This document shows, one piece after another, positions 6,791-12,757 of a stretch of 19,448 nucleotides of DNA. The notes beneath the pieces are model-generated. The model searched no databases. It saw only the letters and a list, made by a program, of their open reading frames with translations, and was not told the DNA's origin. The stretch spans positions 1-19,448 of the forward strand of contig URRM01000026.1 of the NCBI GenBank assembly GCA_900550295.1, written 5' to 3'. Position 1 is the stretch's first letter; every line of letters starts with the position of its first letter. The translations under genes and the position numbers were made by a program. Source of the stretch: an uncultured bacterium. Its GTDB lineage: Bacteria; Cyanobacteriota; Vampirovibrionia; Gastranaerophilales; Gastranaerophilaceae.

Positions 6791-6881
6791 AACAAGTTTT
6801 GTATGACACAAGTTAAATTATTATACTTGCTCTCAAAATACAGTTCGTAATAACATAGGGTTAAACATTATTCAGCAAAAA

Positions 6882-7853
6882 TTAATACAAGTATACTTCA
6901 AAGTTGCCGCCATACATGTTCACACGCAGGTGTAAAGTTTCGCCGTTATAACCTTTTGGCGGAGCTGAAAATGTTGGCAAGGACATTACTGCATTATAAA
7001 CAACATCATTCAAACTATCATTATCAGACTGTTTGGCAAAGCTCCTGTTCACAAGTCTTCCGGTTGAATCAATCTTGAAGTTTACAATACACTCGCCATC
7101 ACCGACAACTCTTGCAAAATCTATTCTTGAAGCCATTCTGTTACGCAAAGACAATTTATAATTATTAAACTCTTGTTTTATAACTGCTGTATTTTGCGTA
7201 GTTTGAGGTTTTGAAGCAGTTTTTGTTTGAGTCACTTTTTGAGTTTGTTTTTGAGGTGAAGATTGCTTTTGAGAAACTGTTTTAGTTTGAGTTTTTGTCA
7301 CTGATTTTGAAGTTTCCTGTTTTATAAGTTTTGGCAATTCAACAAGTTTTGAAGAAGGTTCAACAGCCTCTTGTTTTTGCATCGATTGTGCCTCAACCTT
7401 GTTAGGTTGTTCAGTAGCTTTTGGCGGTGTACTATTCCATAATTTATCAATATCAGGAATATTCACATTTTGCGTTTGTTTTGGCATTTCAACTGATTTT
7501 TCGTCATTCTCATTAAGCAAGGAATTACCGGCAAACATCACTATCAAAATTGCAAGCACAACGCATACGCAAAAGATAGTTGTAGAAACCGGATCAAAGA
7601 ACTGCTTTAATCGAGAATAGTCATATTGAGGAGTTTTTGATTGTATTTCAACTTGTTTTGAAACCCCCTTTTTAACTTCTTTTTCAACTTTAAGTTCTTT
7701 TGGCTCTTCCTCTTTATTAAGTTTTGTAACATTTGTAACATCTATTTTAGGTGTTTGTGGTGACTTTAAAATTTCATCAAAGGTATCGTTACCGCAGTCG
7801 CAGTAATCCGGTTTTGTTTCGTATTCAGTTCCACATTCTTTGCATTTATACAT
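6882..7853 (-). CDS. TonB-like protein with N-terminal zinc ribbon
   Basis: This 323-residue protein is the last in the envelope operon. Residues 1-25 form a cysteine motif (C4-x2-C7, C18-x-C20) like a small zinc ribbon, which would face the cytoplasm. After a charged linker comes one TM helix (about 92-109). A periplasmic linker rich in Lys, Gln, Thr and Pro follows (about 120-225). The C-terminal domain (about 228-316) is TonB/TolA-like: RNRMASRIDF, then VNFKIDSTGRLVNRSFAKQS and VVYNAVMSLPTFSAPPKG. Such domains carry force or make contact across the periplasm. A cytoplasmic zinc ribbon is not part of ordinary TonB. I chose ATG 7853 because AGGTG lies six bases before it; a GTG three codons upstream overlaps that site. 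It lies nine bases after the preceding gene. The stop is TAA. Confidence 0.75.
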   Translation of the reverse strand: MYKCKECGTEYETKPDYCDCGNDTFDEILKSPQTPKIDVTNVTKLNKEEEPKELKVEKEVKKGVSKQVEIQSKTPQYDYSRLKQFFDPVSTTIFCVCVVLAILIVMFAGNSLLNENDEKSVEMPKQTQNVNIPDIDKLWNSTPPKATEQPNKVEAQSMQKQEAVEPSSKLVELPKLIKQETSKSVTKTQTKTVSQKQSSPQKQTQKVTQTKTASKPQTTQNTAVIKQEFNNYKLSLRNRMASRIDFARVVGDGECIVNFKIDSTGRLVNRSFAKQSDNDSLNDVVYNAVMSLPTFSAPPKGYNGETLHLRVNMYGGNFEVYLY

Positions 7854-7862
7854 AAATTTCAC

Positions 7863-8594
7863 CTATTTTTTTACTTTTTCGATATCATTATAATCGTTTG
7901 GAGAGCTATAACGTTGCTTTCCTGCTATTTTCCAACCGCCTTCAACTGTAGTTGTCAAGCGTGACGAGCCATAAGGGAAGTTTAGAATACTTTTACCCTG
8001 ATAACTTCTAATCACCGGAGCAATATATTCAATTGCAAACGGAGTGTACGAAGGGGTTAGCGACCAAGTTTTAACATTTGAAACTCGTCCGAATTTATCA
8101 ACATTAAAAGTAAATTTAAAGATTGTACCTTGTTCTACAAACGGAAGTTGAGTATCACGCATTATAGTGTTTTGAAGGTTAGAGCGCCACTTATTCCAAG
8201 CAATTTCCTCTTCGGCTTGAGTCATTTTTCTTGCTTCTGTTTGCTTTGGTTGTTGAGTTGTAACCGTTCTGGGTACGGCTTTATTTTGAGTTTGTTTTGT
8301 TTGAGGAGATGTTTGTTTTTTAGTTTGAATTGTTGTTCTAGGTTGTTCAGTATTTGTATTTTGAGTATTTTGAACAGCATTTACAACCTCTTCCACCTTT
8401 TTTCTTTGTTGAGGTTGTTGCGTAACTGTTGGCATTGATTTTTCGACTTTTGTTTCAACCTTCGGTTCTACAATTGTGTAGTCAGAATTGTAAACCAACA
8501 CGGCAGTATGCATCCTTGGCTTTGTGCAGAAAATACATATTGTGCTTATAATTGCTAAAAACAGCAATATTTTAAAAAACAAATTATAGTTCAT
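7863..8594 (-). CDS. TonB/TolA-like periplasm-spanning protein
   Basis: A 243-residue protein with one N-terminal TM helix (about 6-23). A long periplasmic linker rich in Gln, Thr, Lys and Pro follows (about 42-125). The C-terminal domain (about 130-220) has the TonB/TolA pattern: WNKWRSNLQNTIM helix, then IFKFTFNVDKFGRVSNVKTW hairpin and a helix with a second strand. The match is weaker than for the next gene, with which it shares layout but little sequence. The first base of its ATG is the last base of the preceding gene's stop (TAATG), so they are coupled. No ExbB or ExbD gene is present nearby. It could link the inner membrane to an outer-membrane or peptidoglycan partner. The stop is TAG. 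Confidence 0.65.
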   Translation of the reverse strand: MNYNLFFKILLFLAIISTICIFCTKPRMHTAVLVYNSDYTIVEPKVETKVEKSMPTVTQQPQQRKKVEEVVNAVQNTQNTNTEQPRTTIQTKKQTSPQTKQTQNKAVPRTVTTQQPKQTEARKMTQAEEEIAWNKWRSNLQNTIMRDTQLPFVEQGTIFKFTFNVDKFGRVSNVKTWSLTPSYTPFAIEYIAPVIRSYQGKSILNFPYGSSRLTTTVEGGWKIAGKQRYSSPNDYNDIEKVKK

Positions 8595-10192
8595 TAATCT
8601 CTATCAACTTTTGCTAACAATTCGTCACAAGCAAAACATTCGAATTTTGTATTGCTCAACATATAAGTTTCTGCAATCAAGATAGCTGTAGGAACTAAAG
8701 CTCCCAATAAACTTACGGTCATTCCCCACAAGTCGCTACCCATTTCTTGCATAAAGTAAGAAACGTTCATTGTAAATTCAATAACAATAATTGTGATACC
8801 GATTGCAAAAGAACGGCGTATATCTGCATCTAATCTTTTTACACCTGCAAGACCGTAGATTTCAACACCATGTTGAAGGTAGTTGCTAAAACCATCTTGT
8901 TTCAAAACATTTGAACCTTGAATTTTTCTTATGCAAGTAAACGCATTAACAAAGGCGAAAAATGCAAACACAATCATTACAGATGCCAAAACCAGGAATA
9001 CAGGGCTGAGTCTTAAGCCTGAAATTCTTATCCAGCCTGCAGCTTCAGGGAAGCACATTGCCAAAGTATTTGAAACACCATAAGCCAAGAATGGCGCTGT
9101 ACAAATACCTAAAATAATTTCACCGACTGATTTAATTTGAAGTGTGAACAATGTGTCACCGATTTTTTTCAATTTTGAATTGCTCAAGTTATTTACAAAT
9201 CTTTCAATCCATTGTTGATATTCTTTTACAACGTGTTCAAAATCTGCTCTATATTCGTATCTGTCCAAATCCATTCTTGTCATTGTACTATTGTGTTTGA
9301 AATATCCGCAAGCAACTGCAAGAATTACGGTTGTTGCAACAAAGAATAGTGACATCAAAACAGCGAAGAATGGTAATTGGTTTGAAGTCATGTAGTATAA
9401 AGTGTTAATCAAATAAACTACAGCATAGAAGACTGCTGATGTTACAACCATAAATTTTTCTGCAATTTTTGTTGTAACAGAGCCTTCACCAATTTTGTTT
9501 TGCAAGAACAAGAACATACCTTGTTTTGCCATCAATCCAACGCCGTAAATTACAACCATAAACAAGAAGATAGCCTTCATATTTGTAGGCATTTGGATTA
9601 CGTTTGCAGAATCTTTAAGTGGTAAGCCCATAATATAGTTTGAAAGACCGAAAGCACAAACCAATGATGCAAATAACAAAGCAAAATGTAGAACAATGCC
9701 TGTTTTAGAGTTCATTGATAATTTATTTTTTAAGTTATTCATTTCTGCTGAAACTTCTTTTGTAATAGCAATTCTGGCTTCTTCTATTTCTGCCTTTCTT
9801 TTTTCAATTTTCAATCTTGCTGCAGCATTAACCTCTTTGCCATACAACTCTTTCAAATCTTCTTCTGTCAAGTTTTCTTGAGTAAGTGAAGTTGAAATAG
9901 TATCACCAATAACTTTAATTGTAATAAATTCGTCTGTTCCGTCAATCATAACCTTACAAACCTTTTCAACTTCTAATCTTGCAGGAAGAGGTTTTCCTTT
10001 AAACAAAAATTTAGGGTTATTAAATTGGTTTAAAAGAGTGCATTTATTCTCTTTTGGATCATATTGAACTGCTAACATACAGTCAAAATCAACATCTAAT
10101 TTGAAATCAAATCCGTCTTTTGAGCAGATATTAACCAATTCTTTATCAGAAAAAGTTCGTTCTGTATTTTTTGTAATTATAGTAAAAGCCAT
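8594..10192 (-). CDS. Eight-TM membrane protein with N-terminal soluble domain
   Basis: A 532-residue protein that I do not recognise. Residues 1-95 look like a small beta-rich cytoplasmic domain, possibly FHA- or ubiquitin-like, though no signature residues settle it. A charged, probably coiled-coil segment (about 105-160) contains AARLKIEKRKAEIEEARIAI. About eight TM helices follow: 165-190, 206-230, 247-268, 273-296, 355-379, 397-420, 462-481 and 489-512. Between the fourth and fifth lies a soluble stretch (300-350) with charged and aromatic residues. The tail has a CxxC (519-522, CFAC). It sits in the operon's centre and is the only polytopic protein, so it is the best candidate for the inner-membrane platform or motor. 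It is not ExbB/MotA-like. ATG 10192 uses AGGAG, which overlaps the upstream stop. Confidence 0.8.
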   Translation of the reverse strand: MAFTIITKNTERTFSDKELVNICSKDGFDFKLDVDFDCMLAVQYDPKENKCTLLNQFNNPKFLFKGKPLPARLEVEKVCKVMIDGTDEFITIKVIGDTISTSLTQENLTEEDLKELYGKEVNAAARLKIEKRKAEIEEARIAITKEVSAEMNNLKNKLSMNSKTGIVLHFALLFASLVCAFGLSNYIMGLPLKDSANVIQMPTNMKAIFLFMVVIYGVGLMAKQGMFLFLQNKIGEGSVTTKIAEKFMVVTSAVFYAVVYLINTLYYMTSNQLPFFAVLMSLFFVATTVILAVACGYFKHNSTMTRMDLDRYEYRADFEHVVKEYQQWIERFVNNLSNSKLKKIGDTLFTLQIKSVGEIILGICTAPFLAYGVSNTLAMCFPEAAGWIRISGLRLSPVFLVLASVMIVFAFFAFVNAFTCIRKIQGSNVLKQDGFSNYLQHGVEIYGLAGVKRLDADIRRSFAIGITIIVIEFTMNVSYFMQEMGSDLWGMTVSLLGALVPTAILIAETYMLSNTKFECFACDELLAKVDRD

Positions 10193-10201
10193 TTGTTTCT
10201 C

Positions 10202-10870
10202 CTATCTGCCAATTGCTTCTAAAAATCTTCTGTTTGCTTTATCCACGTTTTGTTCATTTGCCACAATCAATTTTGTTTCACCCAAAACAGGATTTAATTT
10301 TGTTTTAACAAGGTCTAACTTTTCAGGATGTGCAAATACAAACATCATTGCAATTTCAGGTGCATATTGCTGTACGGTTTTAACATTTTGAGGAAGAGTT
10401 TCCCAGTTAATTTGTTTTGCTACATCACCTTCATTTTCCAAATCACCAACAACGACTACAGCAGGAATATAACCTTCTTTTTTCATTGTTAAGCAATGGT
10501 CGAAGGCTTTTTTAAGAGCTTCGCCATATGCTGTACCATAATCTTTACTATCCAATTGAGTGAATGCTTCTAAAGCTTTTCTAATTCCCATTGTGTCACT
10601 TGGTGAACCTTCATAAATAAGGTATGATTTTTCTGATACTTTTAAAATTTTAACCGCATCTTCCGGATCTAAAATTGAGCAAAGCGATTTAATATATTTA
10701 ATTTCAGTCGGTAACATTTGTTGGTTTGATGCAGAAGAGTCTACTACAAAAATTACAGCTGATTTATGAAAATCATCAACCTTAATGTTTTTAGCAATTA
10801 CGAACAACAACTTGCCAACAATTGCAATTGCTAAAATTAAAAGTCCCAAAATAATTAACCTTTTATTCAT
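10202..10870 (-). CDS. Membrane-anchored VWA-domain protein
   Basis: A 222-residue protein with an N-terminal TM anchor (about 5-27) and a VWA-like domain behind it (about 35-215). The metal site is complete in outline: DSSAS (D44, S46, S48), T113 in YGTAYGEAL and D143 in VVGDLE. The uncleaved-looking N-terminus and basic MNKR place the domain on the periplasmic side. VWA domains of this type often assemble or gate multi-protein machines in envelope and pilus systems. It starts 14 bases after the VirB10-like gene, with AAGGGA before the ATG, and ends nine bases before the eight-TM gene. An aerotolerance-type BatA/BatB protein is an alternative, but those have a second TM near the C-terminus, which is absent here. 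Confidence 0.75.
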   Translation of the reverse strand: MNKRLIILGLLILAIAIVGKLLFVIAKNIKVDDFHKSAVIFVVDSSASNQQMLPTEIKYIKSLCSILDPEDAVKILKVSEKSYLIYEGSPSDTMGIRKALEAFTQLDSKDYGTAYGEALKKAFDHCLTMKKEGYIPAVVVVGDLENEGDVAKQINWETLPQNVKTVQQYAPEIAMMFVFAHPEKLDLVKTKLNPVLGETKLIVANEQNVDKANRRFLEAIGR

Positions 10871-10884
10871 TTCTTTTCCCTTAT

Positions 10885-11913
10885 CTAGTAACTTAAAACC
10901 ACGCTTAGCGGTTTCTTTAATTCTAATTCTAATTCTGTATAAATAGGAATTTCAGCATCAACACCTTTTTCGGCTGTTGATGTCAAGGTTCCTGTTGCGG
11001 CTCCACTTGCAGCACCAATTGCTACAGATTTACCCACGCTTGAATTATCAGAAAGCAATCCGACAATCAAGCCTAAAACTGCCCCGATTATAGCTTGTGT
11101 TGCAACCGTACTAACAACTGAACTTATTTTCCCATCGTTTGTTACCGTAAAATCAACCTTGTCGATTGAAACATCATAAACTTTTCCTTCTGGTGTTCTT
11201 ATTTGGTTAAAATCAATAATAACACGTCCGTTCATTGAACCGTATGTTGCATGCCTTGCTTTTATTAGTTTTCCTGTAACAACACTTCCTTGAGGTGCAA
11301 CAACACAGTTGTTATAAGTCCAATCTTCAGAAAGTATTGCTATTACATTGTCACCAACACTTGCATTTGCTGTATTAATAGGAGTTTGCAGATATGCTTT
11401 AAATACTGTACCCTTTGAAATTTGTCCGACATAACCTTTTAAAACATCTTGAGAAACAACTTTTCCCGAACGTTGTTGAATTTCTTGAGCATCTCTTGAA
11501 ACCTCTTCAAATGTATATTTTGAAGATTTGTTTGCTCTTACGTTCTGAGCTTTTGTTGCAAATGTAGATAAATATGTTGAGTTAAAAGATTCGTCATAGC
11601 TTAAATTTAATTTATTGAATTCTTTTAAAATTGAACTATTCAAGCTGTTATTATCACCGTCAAAATAGTAAAACATATTTGCACCGCTTGTTTGAAGCAC
11701 AACAACGGCAGAATTTTTATTGTTTGTTGTAATTCCTAAGTACGGATCTGATTTACTCAATAAATATTTTTTTGATGCGAAACTCTTTTCCACAATTGGT
11801 TTCAAGGTTGTTTTTGAAGTGTTTTTCACAAAATACAAGTGAGAAACTGCAAAACAGGCATTTGCAGAAAGCATATATACAACAGCTACAAATAAGGCTA
11901 GAAAACGCTTCAT
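10885..11913 (-). CDS. Exported VirB10/TrbI-like beta-domain protein with glycine zipper
   Basis: A 342-residue protein with a signal peptide (1-22, cut near CFA-V). Residues 24-125 form an unrecognised domain. The region 160-250 resembles the C-terminal beta domain of VirB10/TrbI: GTVFKAYLQTPIN (168-180), VVAPQGSVVTGKL (204-216), then VIIDFNQIRTPEGKVYDV (231-248). A glycine-zipper segment follows (about 271-308, IIGAVLGLIVGLL and IGAASGAATG), long enough to enter a membrane. The last strand, EIPIYTELELELKKPLSV (321-338), repeats the beta motif. VirB10 proteins span the envelope of type IV secretion systems. This one has no N-terminal Pro-rich arm, and no secretion ATPase is nearby, so it is probably a separate envelope channel or scaffold component. 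Its ATG overlaps the upstream stop by one base. Confidence 0.6.
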   Translation of the reverse strand: MKRFLALFVAVVYMLSANACFAVSHLYFVKNTSKTTLKPIVEKSFASKKYLLSKSDPYLGITTNNKNSAVVVLQTSGANMFYYFDGDNNSLNSSILKEFNKLNLSYDESFNSTYLSTFATKAQNVRANKSSKYTFEEVSRDAQEIQQRSGKVVSQDVLKGYVGQISKGTVFKAYLQTPINTANASVGDNVIAILSEDWTYNNCVVAPQGSVVTGKLIKARHATYGSMNGRVIIDFNQIRTPEGKVYDVSIDKVDFTVTNDGKISSVVSTVATQAIIGAVLGLIVGLLSDNSSVGKSVAIGAASGAATGTLTSTAEKGVDAEIPIYTELELELKKPLSVVLSY

Positions 11914-12182
11914 TACTTCACCTCACCTTGTTTAACTTCAGTTGTCGTAATCTGTTTTGTTGTAGTGATTGAACCGTCATCGTTGAATTTAATCAAATAG
12001 TCAATCACGCTTACGGAAAACATTTTATGCATTTTTGGATTTGTAACCATCAAAGCTACACCTGAAACAGCCATAAAAGTAAGCAGTGCTATTAGTACAA
12101 CTTTTGTGGTAACTGTTTTTACCTTAAATATTACAACTGTTAAAATTAAAAATATCCCTAAAATAATTAATGCTAGTATCAT
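11913..12182 (-). CDS. Small two-TM protein, first gene of the envelope operon
   Basis: An 89-residue protein with two hydrophobic helices (about 1-20 and 26-46) and a hydrophilic C-terminal half ending in a Thr/Lys-rich tail. No family is recognised. AAAGGAT precedes the ATG closely, and a TATAAT box lies about 30 bases upstream, so it probably heads the operon. The stop overlaps the next ATG (TAATG), which argues that it is a real gene and part of the same system. Confidence 0.75.
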   Translation of the reverse strand: MILALIILGIFLILTVVIFKVKTVTTKVVLIALLTFMAVSGVALMVTNPKMHKMFSVSVIDYLIKFNDDGSITTTKQITTTEVKQGEVK

Positions 12183-12209
12183 AAATCCTTTTCTCTCGTT
12201 TACATATTT

Positions 12210-12215
12210 ATTATA
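12210..12215 (-). promoter_or_regulatory. Probable -10 box for the envelope operon
   Basis: A perfect TATAAT on the minus strand (12215-12210) lies 28 bases before the first operon gene, in the 82-base gap after the upstream gene. No good -35 is present at 16-18 bases, so the promoter may need an activator. Confidence 0.4.
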
Positions 12216-12264
12216 AGATTAAAAGAGGGTAACAAACTTATTTTTACGCACATTTTAACATTAT

Positions 12265-12756
12265 TTAACGATTTTGAGGTTGTATAATTTGCTCAATTAT
12301 CTTTTGCAAATCCTCTTCAGAAACCTCTGCATTAGGGTTATTTCCATATTTTTTAATCAACTCTTCATTTATGACCTGAATATTCTCAGGTGAAATTTGC
12401 TTCAAGTCTATATTTTCATAATTCTGCATTATGTTTTCCAACTGCTGATTTTTTTCAGGTTTATTAATTGTTCTGCTATTTTCTTGTAGTTCAAACCTTT
12501 CTTCAGGCGGTTCCATTCTTATTTGAGAAAATTTTCTATCTTCCGGCGAAATTTCTGGCTCTATATATTTTTCTAATATATTACGATTTTCATTTTCAAC
12601 ATCATTATTATTTTCACCTTTTACAAGTTTTTCAACTCTTGTAGGCTGTTTTTCATCATTTTTATTATTCTTTGAATCAAGAATACTTTTCCAAAACAAA
12701 GAAAATACAGAAAACATTAAAATTAACAACAAGAATAAGAGTAATATGTTACGCAT
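12265..12756 (-). CDS. Membrane-anchored hydrophilic protein, unknown function
   Basis: A 163-residue protein with one N-terminal hydrophobic helix (about 4-22) followed by a very polar, Glu/Asn/Gln-rich region without recognisable motifs. It looks mostly disordered up to about residue 100, then helical (IMQNYENIDLKQI and EEDLQKIIEQIIQ). Its ATG is one base after the hybrid kinase stop, with GGGAG inside the kinase gene end, so the two are translated together. It could be a partner or output of the kinase, but nothing in the sequence proves this. Confidence 0.75.
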   Translation of the reverse strand: MRNILLLFLLLILMFSVFSLFWKSILDSKNNKNDEKQPTRVEKLVKGENNNDVENENRNILEKYIEPEISPEDRKFSQIRMEPPEERFELQENSRTINKPEKNQQLENIMQNYENIDLKQISPENIQVINEELIKKYGNNPNAEVSEEDLQKIIEQIIQPQNR

Positions 12757-12757
12757 T

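Larger units (their letters stand above)
6584..6881. other. Intergenic region with an isolated plus-strand promoter
   Basis: Together with the terminator just before it, this makes about 350 bases without a sizeable gene, between the convergent VWA gene and the minus-strand envelope operon. It holds the operator-like repeats, the extended -10 promoter and the micro-ORF listed separately. I see no convincing terminator for the minus-strand operon ending at 6882; the only inverted repeat there is a five-base-pair CAAGT/ACTTG. Confidence 0.6.

Noticed and set aside
6788..6850. TGA at 6788 as a selenocysteine or tryptophan codon.
   Set aside because: No SECIS-like hairpin follows and no other gene shows an in-frame TGA; the frame is too short to argue recoding.
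8130..8438. A 102-codon plus-strand frame opposite the first TonB-like gene.
   Set aside because: It is a Leu/Ser/Cys-rich shadow of the Gln/Thr-rich linker on the other strand, with no ribosome site.
8594..10192. The eight-TM protein as ExbB/TolQ/MotA.
   Set aside because: Those proteins have three or four TM helices and a conserved core that is not visible here.
6882..12182. A type IV secretion system, because of the VirB10-like protein.
   Set aside because: There is no VirB4/VirB11/VirD4 ATPase, VirB8, VirB9 or pilin, and the other genes do not match.
6882..12182. A Bat aerotolerance operon, because of the VWA protein.
   Set aside because: There is no MoxR ATPase or DUF58 protein, and the VWA protein has only an N-terminal TM.
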